From the NCBI GenBank assembly GCA_003427395.1, contig BFEA01000080.1, forward strand, positions 1,995,327 to 2,032,200: DNA of 36,874 bases, given 5' to 3'. The stretch's first letter is position 1; each line of letters opens with the position of its first letter. Positions 10,068-20,280 of the stretch are shown here, piece after piece. Below the pieces are notes generated by a model. That model had not been told where the DNA came from, searched no databases, and saw nothing but the letters and a program-made list of their open reading frames with translations. The position numbers and the translations under genes were made by a program. Origin of the DNA: Chara braunii. Taxonomy: Eukaryota; Streptophyta; Charophyceae; Charales; Characeae.

Positions 10068-10151
10068 TATATATATAGATAGATAGATAAATAGATATAT
10101 CTATATAGATCTCTCTCCCTCTCTCTTTTTGTATATATGTATATATATATG

Positions 10152-10182
<31 letters not shown>

Positions 10183-10338
10183 GTATATATATATATATAT
10201 ATATATGTACATATATATATATATGTACATATATATCGTCACAAACAGAACTGTCCGGTAAACCGTAGGCAGAGAGAGAGAAGAGGACAACAAACGAGGG
10301 GCTGTATATGTATATATATATATATGTATATATATATA
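10068..10338. repeat. Compound GATA / GA / TA microsatellite with linker repeat
   Basis: TA, GATA, CT and TATG-type tracts surround a short unique piece (10238-10305). That piece shares the phrase GAAGAGGACAACAAACGAGG with 13460-13490. No gene is seen. Confidence 0.85.
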
Positions 10339-10893
10339 GCCAGGCCGAGTACGGAGGCCCCTAAGCTGACCCCCGAACGTTCGGGCGTTCGGGTCCCCCG
10401 TACGGGGCCCGAACCTAAAGGGGTTCGGACCCCGCAAAAAATTATTTTGGAACGTAAATATTAATAGTTGTTTTTGAATTTTTGTGTATGTGTTCTTTGT
10501 GATGCAAGGTATCTCCACCTAAGTTTTGAAGCCATTCTGTTCAGCTAAAACAAAATGAAAAATCGGCAAAGATGGTGGTGTCAAAACTTGCTTGCCCACT
10601 CACTAATTTGTTTTTTCTCTTTTTCACTTTTTGTTTTTCCTTTATTTTGGGGCATGAAAAAAATTATTATTTTTTCAAACTTTATTTGTAGATTCTCTAT
10701 TATGTAAGATACACATATAAAACTTTTCATGGCATTTGTCATAACCAAAATAAAATAAAAAATCGCCGAAGATGGCAGTGTCAAAAACGTGCTCGCCCAA
10801 TCAATAATTTCATTCTCGTTTTATTTTTTTTAATTTTTATTATTATTATTTATTTTTAGTGTTTGATTTTTATTTCAAATTTGGTAAATAATT
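10339..10893 (-). mobile_element. MITE family 1, copy G, left part
   Basis: An inverted copy that has lost its first bases (CAGGGTT). It runs to CAAATTTGGTAAATAATT (10876-10893), the target site of the 2.2-kb insertion. Confidence 0.8.
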
Positions 10894-11302
10894 ATTTTAG
10901 TTTTTTATTTTTTTTGAAAAGTTTTCGCTTTGTATTTCCAAGCAAAAGTGTTCGAGGTCGGGGACCTCACAATTCTACCCGGTGTTCCAAGAAAAACCTG
11001 TTGGAAAACGGGTTCAGCGTCCCAAGATCACTCAGCCTCAAAAGGAAGAAAAAACTCCTCAAAATAGCCTTCAAGCACAGAGAAGGTGGCTGAATTGATC
11101 ATAGCAAACCTTCCATTCCTTCAGCCTCTAATATACTATCCTTGCTGCGCAGGAGAACGCTGACATGTTTCTAAAATCGAAACACTATTGGCAAGGAACT
11201 GCGAACTGTAAACTACAAATCTTGAAATGCGTAAGACAATTCACGAAACTTTTGCAGTTTAGCCCTAAAGTTATTCCAGAGGCAAACTAAATTCATAGGT
11301 AC

Positions 11303-11589
11303 CTAGGCTACCAGAGTGGCCCGGGGTCACTTGCACGGCCGGGCCAAAATAATTTAAAAAAATAAAAATAAATAAAATAGTTTTGCATTTTACTTTATAT
11401 TTTAAATTTGGTGAAGAATTTTGATGTGACCCTGAGGCAAAAGTTGTTCAGTTTATTTTTTCGCATAACAAAATTTGTTTTCAGAAGTTTTGGATTTTGT
11501 TTTTAATTTTATTTTTTTTTGCTGGGACCTTACCTAATCCTTGCACGGGCTGGTCACCCGGGACCCGGGGGGCCCGACTGGTAGCCTAG
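11303..11589. mobile_element. MITE family 2, hAT-like
   Basis: A 287-bp insertion with terminal inverted repeats CTAGGCTACCAG / CTGGTAGCCTAG and an 8-bp target duplication ATAGGTAC (11295-11302 and 11590-11597). An 8-bp duplication is the hAT signature. The GC-rich ends surround an AT-rich core (about 11390-11500) recognisably related to the left half of MITE family 1, e.g. TTTGGTGAAGAATTTTGATG. Confidence 0.8.
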
Positions 11590-11744
11590 ATAGGTACCCA
11601 AATACGTACTCTATTTAAACTAGGTATATTAATCTAGTCTCCAAGAAATATAAGATTAAAAAAGAGCCAATCCAAATTCCGCGACTTATCAAACTAAGAA
11701 AGAGGAGTCTCGATAACTAAAGGCTGGGAAAAAGAAATAGACAT

Positions 11745-12545
11745 TAGGGTTACCCTCTCCACATCACTATCCAAAACGCTGTAAAGAGCCTTTGTTGCCT
11801 AGACAGGTTTCCCACCACGTACCCAATGGATACAGCTCTAGTCTGCTCTTCACCGGGTCTCCCATAACATCCCTATCCTGTGAGTATCACCCTAAATTAC
11901 TGCAAACATCCCAGCGCTTAAGAGTATCGAGAGTCTATGAATCTCAATCATAGTGAGCATTCAATACCAAAGCGAAGAGTTGACGAAAACACAGACCAGC
12001 TGAAATAAACTTAAGGCTGGCAAGAATTTTGCCCATCACACCCGGGAATCGTCCTTACCCTGTGAGTGTTACCCTAAGCTACTGCAAACACACCCCAGCA
12101 CTTAAGAGTATCCAGGATCTATGAATTTCCATTCTACGTGAGAATTCAATACGAAAGCAAATGATAGACAAGAACACAGAGTCAAGACATCCCAACTATG
12201 CCAACAACGAAACAGTTCAAAAAATCTACTACGTAAGCAACTCTCAAGGAAAGGGGTAAAATCACCCACCAAAATTCGATAAATCTACCACATATCAAAC
12301 TAAAGGACACAATCTAAGTAGCTCAAACTGGGAAGGAAGGATAGACCTTAGGGTTACCCTCTCGTCATTGCTAACCAAAACACTGTGAAGATCCTTTGTT
12401 GCCTAGACGGGTTTCCCACCACGCACCCAATGGATACAACTCTAGTTTGCTGTTCACCTGGTTTCTCATATCATCCCACCCCGTAGGTTTCACCCTAAGC
12501 CATTACAAACATTCCCCGGTGCTTAGGAACATCGGGTAACTATGA
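11745..12545. repeat. Diverged tandem duplications inside the 2.2-kb element
   Basis: The segment starting TTAGGGTTACCCTCTC occurs near 11748 and 12351, followed in both by TTTGTTGCCTAGAC and CCCAATGGATACA. A second phrase (GTGAGT..CACCCTAA..CTGCAAACA) occurs near 11880, 12061 and, diverged, 12483. The units are non-coding. Confidence 0.7.
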
Positions 12546-13148
12546 TGTCTAAATCAATCAAAAGAGTTTATTACCAACAGACAGAAGTCATCAAATTACC
12601 TCATGAATAAACAGAGCATAGGGGACCAAACCAACAGCCAAATTACGTGAAAACCAAAACGTGAAGTAAGTGAACAGCAAACTGCCTTGCGACGACGAAA
12701 GGTCAAGCGGGACTTGCAGAAGCCCTTGGCCCCGCCGGAGCGTTGCCACCGCAACCGCACGCTCTCTCACTTCGTCCAGATACGCCTCTCCACGTTTCAT
12801 GCTTCCCTGATAATCGAGGCAATCCGAATGATATATCGTGAGCTATAGCGCGCGGCCTTTGGATGGTAAGAAAGGAGCACCCCTTTCCAGCAGAAGGCTT
12901 GAGGGGAGGGCGGCTCCTCTGGTATCAAAGTCCTGTGAGGTATGTAGGTTGGTATAGAGGTCAGGTACGGAGCTGCCAGGGTGCCATGGCGTAAGAGTGC
13001 ATGGCACTCCCTACCCACTCAAGGGCTAGGCTACACCAGGGCACTGTCGCCATAACTCTCACACAGCTATGGTGCCTGGCAGGGTATGCGCCTCGTGGAA
13101 AGGATTCAGCGTCCTCATACCCCGACGTTGCAAATTTGGTAAATAATT

Positions 13149-13357
13149 TGGATGTAACGTTGAGGCAAGTAATGTTTAGTTTATTCTTCTGCATAACATG
13201 TATTTTTTTTCAGATTTTTTGGAATTAGTTTTTTTTTTTCTTTTTTTTCTTTTTTGGTCCGCGTTCGGCCGAACGGCCGAACGCGTCGAGAGGGGGTGCC
13301 GAACATTCGGGCGTTCGGGTTCAGGCGTTCGGCCTGTCCCGAACGTCGACAACCTTG
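13149..13357 (-). mobile_element. MITE family 1, copy G, right part
   Basis: Resumes copy G after the 18-bp duplication and ends CGACAACCTTG at 13357. With 10339-10893 it restores the normal 764-bp length. Confidence 0.8.

Positions 13358-13435
<78 letters not shown>
13358..13435. repeat. (TA)n microsatellite
   Basis: A nearly pure TA tract of about 78 bp, interrupted only by a G near the start. It ends at an N (13436). Confidence 0.95.
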
Positions 13436-13436
13436 N

Positions 13437-13651
13437 CTGCCCGGTAAGTCGTAGGCAGAGAGGGAGAAGAGGACAACAAACGAGGGGCTGTGACAAACTG
13501 TTTCGTCGGAGTTTCACCGACTTATCAGGAGGCTGAACCCTATATATGCTGGGTTGTCGACGTTCGGGATAGGCCGAAAGCTCGAACACGAATGCCCGAA
13601 CGTTCGACACCCCCTCTCGACGCGTATATATATATATATATATATATATAT
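13437..13651. repeat. Linker repeat, truncated MITE left end and TA tract
   Basis: Positions 13437-13548 hold the linker sequence also found at 10260-10305 and 1-40. Positions 13549-13623 are a truncated left end of MITE family 1 that stops at GACGCG. A TA tract follows to 13651. Confidence 0.7.
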
Positions 13652-14630
13652 GAAGGGTTGTCGGCGTTCGGGATAGGCCGAACGCTCGAACACGAATGCC
13701 CGAATGTTCGACACCCCCTCTCGACGCGTTCGACCGTTCGGCCAAAAGCGGTCCTCCCCCCCAAAAAAAATAAAAAATAAAAAAAATAAAAAATTACAAA
13801 ACATCTGAAAAAAATATATGTTATGCAGAAAAATAAACTAAACAACATTTGCCTCAATGTTACATCCACATTCTTTACCAAATTTGAAGTAAAAATCAAA
13901 TATTAAAAATAAATAATAATAATAATAAAAATTAGAAAAAATAAAACGAGAATGAAATTATTGAGTGGGCGAGCACGTTTTTGATACCGTCATCTTTGGC
14001 GATTTTTTTTTTTTTTTTTTTGTAACAAATGCCATGAAACTTTATATATGTGTATCTTCATAATAGCGAATCTACAAATAAAGTTTAAAAAAATAGTAAG
14101 TTTTTTCATACCCCGAAATAAAGGAAAAACAAAAAGTGAAAAGAGAGAAAGAACAAATTAGTGAGTGGGCAAGCAAGTCTTGACACCAAAATCGTTGCCA
14201 GTTTTTCATTTATTTTTTTTTTGTAACAAATGCCATGAAACTTTATATATGTGTATCTTCATAATAAAGAATATACAAATAAAGTTCGAAAAAATAGTAA
14301 GTTTTTTCATGCCCCGAAATAAAGGAAAAACAAAAAGTGAAAAGAGAGAAAGAACAAATTAGTGAGTGGGCAAGCAAGTTTTGACACCACAATCGTTGCC
14401 AGTTTTTTTTTTTTTTTTTGGCTGCACGGAATGGCTTCAAAATAAAGAGGGAGATACCTCACATCACAAAGAACTCACAAAAAGAATTCATAAAAAAATA
14501 ATAATATTAAGGTCCCAAAATAGTTTTTTGCGGAGTCCGAACGTCTTAAGGTTCGGGCCCCGTACGGCGACCTGAACGCCCGAACGTTCGGGGGTCAACT
14601 TAGGGGCGTCCGTACGTTCGGACTGGCAAC

Positions 14631-14634
<4 letters not shown>
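13652..14634 (+). mobile_element. MITE family 1, copy H, with expanded core
   Basis: A forward copy of 983 bp, longer than the usual 760. It starts GAAGGGTTGTCGGCG and ends CTGGCAACTCTG. The extra length comes from an additional core subrepeat: GTAACAAATGCCATGAAAC occurs at 14021 and again at 14223, about 200 bp apart. It abuts a TA tract on the right. Confidence 0.8.

Positions 14635-14706
<72 letters not shown>
14635..14706. repeat. (TA)n microsatellite, target of the Ty3 element
   Basis: A 72-bp TA tract. The Ty3/gypsy LTR starts at 14707. TATATA at its end is matched by TATATA after the 3' LTR (29414-29419). Confidence 0.9.
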
Positions 14707-14710
<4 letters not shown>

Positions 14711-15841
14711 ATAACCCATGTCATATGTCTCGTGGAATATCGGAGGGTTTATTAGGCCGCCCTCAGCCCAAGCCAAAACAAGGAATCAGACGTGAGACAG
14801 TTGACTTTAGTCAACTGTCGAAATACCAACAGTCTAAGTCCAAAAGTACCCAGTCCAGGCCTCCGGCCAGGCACGCACATTCTTTTGTATGCAGGTACCC
14901 AAACAGCATCAGGTCCGGAGGGGAGTCTACAACTGTACACAATCCAGGCCCTCGGCTGTGAGTCAATCTGGACGACTGTGGGGAAGGGAACCAAGGCCGG
15001 AAAGCATCATCAAATACTACTTAAAGGTTGGCTTCGAGGTGGTCAAAATTCAGTCTTGCTATGATGCTTGGACGTCCGCTTGACTTCAACCAGACACCGG
15101 CATTGACGCTGGCATGACACTGGTGAGACGCTGGTTGGACGCTGGTTGTGCGCAGGCACTGTGGACAACGACGCGGACTGTGGCGTCATGCTGACGCGTT
15201 CTGCACGATGTGCCAGACGTGCTAAAGTGGTGTTGCCTATGGTCTACATTGCATGCTGATTTGGCGCTGCCTATGGTCTACATTGCATACTGATGTGGCA
15301 CTGCCTATGGTCTACATTGCATGCTGATGTGGCGTTGCCTATGGTCTTCATTGATGATGTGCCGCATGCTACTTGTTTTGATTGCTTACGTGACATTGTC
15401 CACACTGTCTACATAAGGTGACTGGTTGCGAGGAGGAGGGAGATCGTGATCTGTGGATGATTGAGTTCGGGTACTCACCTGAGGTTGACGTCGTCACAGT
15501 ATTCTGCACTGTTTTCATGGTCTTCACGAGATAAGAGTGTCACGTGGCACTAATGTGTGATCATGATTATTATACTTGTTATCATATAGTGGTTGATGAC
15601 GTGGAGAGGGAAGCAGCCCGATCAAGAAGTGGGTTTTGATGGGATTATTCGTGTGTGATGATGTGATCTTTTATCATCGCTTCCACTTCCTCCTCTATCT
15701 AATCTCCCTCCACTCTCTTCGTCTAATGGTAATGAGATATTGTTTCAGATATCACTTCTCAATAATTTAAGACTCGTTGCAGATGTCAAGACTATTGGTG
15801 CATGACGACTGATGAGTATCTGTCAGACGGGGTTCATTACA
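14707..15841 (+). repeat. 5' LTR of the Ty3/gypsy element
   Basis: Starts TGCAATAACCCATGTCATAT and ends TTCATTACA, so it has TG..CA borders; length 1,135 bp. It matches 20539-20705 plus 28551-29413. It contains four copies of a 34-bp tandem unit starting GCCTATGGTCT at 15235, 15269, 15303 and 15337. The 3' LTR keeps only about two. A CACGTGGC G-box-like motif lies at about 15541, which could serve plant-type transcription factors. Confidence 0.85.
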
Positions 15842-15844
15842 ATT

Positions 15845-15856
15845 TGGTATCAAAGC
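15845..15856 (+). promoter_or_regulatory. Primer-binding site, initiator tRNA-Met type
   Basis: TGGTATCAAAGC lies three bases after the 5' LTR. It differs by one base from TGGTATCAGAGC, the common plant primer site complementary to the 3' end of initiator tRNA-Met. Confidence 0.8.
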
Positions 15857-16427
15857 AAACTCCTTCATCGCAATGTTGTGTGTTGTCAGGTGTTGACCTG
15901 ACACCCAGGTAAGTGGGAGGTACCGCATCTGCAAAACGAAACGCGTTTATTAACGCGCGAGGTAATACCGTAAGTCTAGACATTGTAGTATTGCACGTGC
16001 GAGCAGTTGTCCCTTCAAGATGATGACGTGGTTGCACTGAAGACTTCAAATTACAAGCGAGAGCTTCGTTGGTAACAGGCTGACGTGGCGCTGGTGAAGA
16101 AAGAGATTAGGACCGCTGATAAGGCGCATTGCTTATGTGGCATGATGTGGCGCTGGTCAAGAAAGAAATCAGGACCGCTGATGTGGCGCATTGCTGACGT
16201 GGCGCTGGTGAAGAAAGAGATCAGGACCGTTGTATTATTGTTGTTGCGCTGATGTAGCATGTCGGTGTTGAGTGTCAGTGTGTGGCAGACCTTCACGGCG
16301 ACGTGGCATCCGTCCTTGTAGATCTTTGCGGTCCTTGACGCTGACATGGTAGAACTGTTGCGTTGACATGCCAGGGGTAACACGTGGCATGCAGAGAGAA
16401 GGTTAACAACAGTCATATTTTTCATCA
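15857..16427. repeat. Ty3 leader with tandem repeats
   Basis: Non-coding leader. Three tandem units beginning ACGTGGCGCTGG or ATGTGGCGCTGG start at 16083, 16145 and 16198, each continuing GAAGAAAGA.ATCAGGACCG. ACGTGGC motifs recur throughout. No reading frame of note. Confidence 0.65.
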
Positions 16428-17100
16428 CCACTTCAGGACACCCTTCACCACTCCAGGATGCAGCCTGCCTAAACAGGTGGTTTTCAGGGTCTTCGGACCT
16501 TTCACCACTTCAGAACACCCTTCACCACTTAACAGCCATTTCGTCAAAATGGACATATTATATTTTTTGAACGAAATCAAAACTGACTTTTCTTGCCAAA
16601 ATCCGGTCGGAAGTTTTTGCTCCTGGGGGTCCGGCGTTCTCAAAACGCCGGACCCCCTACATGTATCTGATATATGGTTGAGACCAGATACTTTTTTTTT
16701 TTTTTTTTTTTTTTGTATCTAGTCTCCCACAATAGACCAGATACATGTAGGGGGCCCAGCGTTTTGGGAACGTGGAACCCCTAGGAGCAAAAAATTCCGA
16801 CCGGATGTTGGCAAAAAAAATCAGTTTTGATTTCGTTTAAAAAATATAATATGTCCGTTTTGACGAAATGGTTGTTACTTCAGGATGCTACCTGCCTAAA
16901 CAGGTGGTTTTCAGGATCTTCGTACCTTTCACCACTTTAGGACCATTCAGGATTTTCAGACTGCCCAAAACTCTCACTTCACCACTTCAGGATGCAGCCT
17001 GCCTAAACAGGCTTTCACCACTTCAGGACCATTCAGGATTTTCAGACTGCCAAAAACTCTCACTTCAAATTTTCATTCCTGAATTTTCAGCTACCCGTTA
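16428..17100. repeat. Diverged short tandem repeat block in the Ty3 leader
   Basis: Repeated phrases TTCACCACTTCAGGA, GCAGCCTGCCTAAACAGG and ATTCAGGATTTTCAGACTGC occur at least five times. The block is interrupted by the fold-back MITE at 16531-16876. CCTG-CCTAAA-CAGG within the unit can form a small hairpin. Confidence 0.7.
16531..16876. mobile_element. Fold-back MITE (family 3)
   Basis: A 346-bp element whose two arms of about 160 bp are inverted repeats. The left starts AACAGCCATTTCGTCAAAA and the right ends TTTTGACGAAATGGTTGTT. A T-run (about 16690-16714) lies at the centre. The target duplication is ACTT (16527-16530, 16877-16880), and the empty site CCACTTCAGGA is visible in neighbouring repeat units. 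The left arm also contains its own 14-bp palindrome, GGGGTCCGGCGTT against AACGCCGGACCCC. Confidence 0.8.
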
Positions 17101-17586
17101 ACCGCTTGTGGGCATGCATACAGTCTTCCGAGGAAGTGAGTGTGCAATTGGGTTGCATTGCTGCTGACGATGGTACGACCAAAAGAGGACGGAAGTTAAC
17201 CATTGATTGGTTGTTGTGTTAGCTTTTTACTCACATGTTGATTGTCGATGGTTGTTGTGCATACTTACGAGTATGTTGTTATCCTGATCACACTCGTCGT
17301 GGTTGCGGTATCTGTAGTTGTAGGATGTCATCACAAAAAACAGACAACAAAGTTAGGACTTAGAAATTAATTGATAACATGCTTCTTTGTATTTGCCTTG
17401 CTTACTTCTTGCTGTAGGATTTGTATGTGTCGTGGAATTTATTTTTGTCTTCTTATATTATATATTGTGCGGCATCTATACATTTGGAAAAATGAATTAC
17501 CTCTGGAAATGTCTACGTGCCTCCATCTTGACAGGGTTCATTCCTCTTTTTTTTTTTTTTATCACTCTCCAAGTCTATGCTGATTA
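17101..17586. other. Ty3 leader, remaining part
   Basis: Sequence between the repeat block and the gag remnant. I see no domain, no recognised motif and no repeat here beyond short T-runs. Confidence 0.4.
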
Positions 17587-17953
17587 GGAAGGGGGGAGAC
17601 TAAGGACCCGTGGCCAAATTGAAACAAGGAAGCAGACCTTAGTCGGTTTTCTTCACCAGTTTCCCGGTGAGGTACATGGCGCCGGTTCAGAGATTGAACA
17701 ACGGATTCATGATCAGTTCAATCTGCGTGATGCAGAAGGTAAACCAAAAGTCGTGGAAACCACCGTTCAAGTGATAGAGACCGGTAAGAAGGTTGAGGAC
17801 CTCATAAAGCAAAGATGAATAGTCCTTGACCGGTATGTTGCTGAGAATCTGGACAAGATAGAACAGGAAAGGAAGAAAAGAAAAGAAAAAGAAAAAGAAA
17901 AGAAGGTGGAACCGCAACTATTTTTTGAGATAATGAAGGAGAATGTTAGGTAA
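17587..17953 (+). pseudogene. Ty3 gag-like remnant
   Basis: One frame is open from just after a TAG at 17584-17586, with a single TGA at 17816-17818, to a TAA at 17951-17953. It encodes RTRGQIETRKQTLVGFLHQF and, later, VAENLDKIEQE followed by a Lys/Glu repeat. The position, just after a purine-rich stretch and downstream of the primer site, fits the start of gag. There is no zinc knuckle because the rest of gag is missing. No ATG is present at the expected start (CTA AGG). The product is unidentified beyond its position; it may be a capsid N-terminus. Confidence 0.5.
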
Positions 17954-18550
17954 CAGAAAAATGTCCCCGAATTAAATAATCATTCTAGAGTAAAATTACA
18001 TTCTAAATTTTAAATTTTCATTCCATCTTAAAAATTATAATTCCAATTTTAAAAATTTTCGTCTTACTTGAAAACTTTCCTTCCAAGAATGGGGTATCCC
18101 TTCTTATTTGAACTGCATGCTAGAGATGGAATGAAACTCTGAATGAGCTCATGAAATATTTTATTGGATTGTTATTCTAAGTAAGGATTTTCATTCATAA
18201 ATAGGTTAATCCAATCTAAATTAGAAGATATTTGTTGTAATAGAATGAAATTTTAATTAAAACATCTCATAAACTCGTCCAGACTTTCATTCCATCTTGA
18301 ACAAACAGATGTAGTTGGAAGGGAAATGTCATATTTAGATGAAAATTTATCAAGTAAAATAGTAAACTTTAGAATTTGACGAACATTGGAATGATAATTT
18401 ATAAATATGAAGGATTTTTTTTTTATGGAATGTCTTCTTAACTTTCATTTCTCGTGGGAATTTTTCTATTGAAGTTCGTCATAAACTTCTCTTTAATAAT
18501 TACTCGGACTTGCTCCAATGATAAAAATGTTGAAAAAGAAAAAACCTTGA
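17954..18550. other. AT-rich non-coding stretch replacing protease and RT
   Basis: About 600 bp of AT-rich DNA lies where protease and reverse transcriptase are expected. GGAATGA and TTCATTCC motifs occur repeatedly on both strands, which could mark a decayed AT-rich MITE. No paired ends or duplication were found. No coding potential. Confidence 0.5.
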
Positions 18551-19081
18551 TTGTGGGACACAGATTGTGAGTTATCGTTTAGAAAGTTAGAGTACGTTCT
18601 GACTCACTACCATGTCTTAAAGATTGTTGACCCTTTTCTTCCTTTCATCGTCACGACTAACACAAGTCAGTATGAGATTGGGGTTGTGCTACAACAAGAT
18701 GACGGTAAGGGATATAGACTTATCCAGTTTATGTCCAGAAGACTTCTTTCAGAGAAAGTTATCAACTCCACATATGAAAGAGAATCGTATGCCTTAGTTG
18801 CGGCACTAGATACCTGGAAACATTACTTGTTAGGGAGACATTTCACCGTCTATTCTTATCACTCTACTTTGAAGTGGATCAAGACTCGGCCTAAACTCTC
18901 TAACAAGTTGGTAAGATGGTAAGCTTTCCTTGATACGTTTGACTTTGAGGTGAAAGTCATCAAAGGTAAGTCCAACGTGGTTGCGGATGCCTTGTCCAGG
19001 CGTGCAAATTTCTTTGGGACAACTGTCTCCTATCTCGATATAGGGAATGAACTTAAAAGAGCAGATTTGCAAGGGTTATGA
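18551..19081 (+). pseudogene. Ty3/gypsy RNase H and connection domain remnant
   Basis: The frame begins with WDTDCELSFRKLEYVLTHY after a TGA at 18548-18550. It continues through the Ty3-type RNase H signatures: VTTNTSQYEIGVVLQQ, FMSRRLLSEKVINSTYERE (with the conserved Glu), ALDTWKHYLLGRHFTVYSYH and SNVVADALSRR. A premature TAA at 18920-18922 sits where neighbouring elements carry WQ or WL..FL, i.e. at a likely CAA codon. The same frame runs on to a TGA at 19079-19081. The catalytic Asp in VTTDAS is Asn here (VTTNTS), a G-to-A type change, so the enzyme would be dead even without the stop. Confidence 0.8.
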
Positions 19082-19144
19082 AAATTATCCTATTTGGAGT
19101 CTCATCATTGAGACTTTACGAAAGAACCCTGAATTGTTCTCTGA

Positions 19145-19799
19145 ATACTGAATGACTGACGACTTATTCATCTTTTTGGATAAAACCGAAGAAAATTTGT
19201 GTATTCCTCACCTAGAACAAATCAAAAGTTTAATCGTTGGGGAATGTCATGATGCGGAAGGTCACTTTGGTCTTAAGAAGACGTATGTCAATGTCCGAGA
19301 ATTGTTTGAATGAAAAGTAATAAAGGAAGACGTACTAACGTATGTGCAGACTTGTTTTGTCTATCAGAGGAACAAACTCTCACATGAGAATCTGATGGGA
19401 CTACTGAGACCGTTGACTGTTCCACGTGAGTAAGGTGAGTCTATTTCCATTGACTTTACGAGCCTCACTAAGAGTTAAAATGACAACAGTCAGGTAATGG
19501 TCATCATGGATAGATTCTCAAAGTATGTTGTGTTCATTCCTGTGTCTGTTGAAGCTAGAATCGAACTAGTCATCCAGAGGTTTCAGATTCGATGGGTCTC
19601 TAAGTATGGATTCTCAAAAACCATCGTATCAGACAGAGATGTTTGGTTCACTAGTCTACAATGGAAAAAGTTGATGGAAGTCTATGGGACCAAGTTGATA
19701 ATGTCATCACGCAGACATCCTGAAACGAATGACCAAACTGAAGAAATGAATCGTTTTGCCAACAACTTTTGTGAGTGTATGTCCGACATGATCAGATAG
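19145..19799 (+). pseudogene. Ty3/gypsy integrase remnant
   Basis: One frame with three internal stops (TGA after NVRELFE, TAA after TVPRE, TAA after FTSLTKS). The HHCC zinc region is recognisable (CHDAEGHFGLKKTY .. TCFVYQRNK), but its second Cys is Tyr. The catalytic D-D-E triad is present: Asp in SISIDFTSL, Asp in TIVSDRDVWFTS and Glu in HPETNDQTEEMNR. An open stretch runs from the ATG at 19497. It ends at a TAG at about 19797-19799 because of a frameshift; the next conserved part is in another frame. Confidence 0.85.
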
Positions 19800-20259
19800 A
19801 TTGGGATGAAAACTTGCCTAAAATTGTTAGTGTCAATAATAACAACATACATATTGTTACAGGTAAAACTCATAATGCACTACATAAAGGATGGAAGCCT
19901 AAGTGTCTTATTGATGCGTTAGGGATCAAATTCAGAGGCTATCCCCAGGTACGCGTGAATTCGGAGTTTTGTATGACGAAGACATAAAAAAGGTTAAGGA
20001 AAAAATACAGAAGGTCCAACTACAAATGAAACAGGCTATAAACATCGTCGACCTTGACAATTTCAAGAAGGGGATTTGTCTGTGTTGAGTCTCAAAAGTT
20101 TTCCTTAGAAGAAAATGTGTCTCAAAAACTGTTACATGTCTACTACGGTCCCTGGGAAGTTCTCAAAGTGATTGGAGGTGAAGATGGACATTCCTACCGC
20201 ACCTAAGGACATAACCTGTCTTCCATGCGTCTAAACTGCTACCCTATGTAAGAAGTGAT
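19790..20259 (+). pseudogene. Integrase C-terminal region with GPY/F-like module, frameshifted
   Basis: After the frameshift near 19793 the text IDWDENLPKIVSVNNNNIH and VTGKTHNALHKGWKPK matches the usual post-catalytic region (LP..EFAYN..H..TG..PF....G..P). Downstream, in another frame, are SLEENVSQKL and VYYGPWEVLKVIG. GPW stands at the GPY/F position typical of chromovirus integrases. At least two frame changes occur across this block. Confidence 0.65.
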
Positions 20260-20280
20260 AACTTTCCAAATAATCCATCT

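Larger units (their letters stand above)
10894..13130 (-). mobile_element. 2.2-kb retroposed element with 18-bp target duplication
   Basis: A perfect 18-bp direct repeat, CAAATTTGGTAAATAATT, lies at 10876-10893 and 13131-13148 and brackets the insertion. Its left edge is T-rich, i.e. an A-rich tail on the minus strand. Long duplication plus A-rich tail suggest target-primed reverse transcription (LINE machinery), with the element on the minus strand. A hairpin GAGGTC-GGG-GACCTC (10954-10968) sits near the tail and could be a 3' recognition structure. No convincing RT or endonuclease reading frame is visible, so it is probably non-autonomous. The interior has tandem duplications and carries a smaller MITE at 11303-11589. 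Confidence 0.7.

Noticed and set aside
11748-12370. Telomere-like TTAGGGTTACCC motifs
   Set aside because: Only isolated copies inside a diverged tandem repeat, with no run of telomere repeats.
15800-15832. Hammerhead-ribozyme-like CTGATGAG near the LTR end
   Set aside because: No GAAA follows at the right place. The 3' LTR equivalents read CTGATAAG and CTGGAGAG, so the core is not conserved. The segment is better seen as the small palindrome CTGATA..TATCAG.
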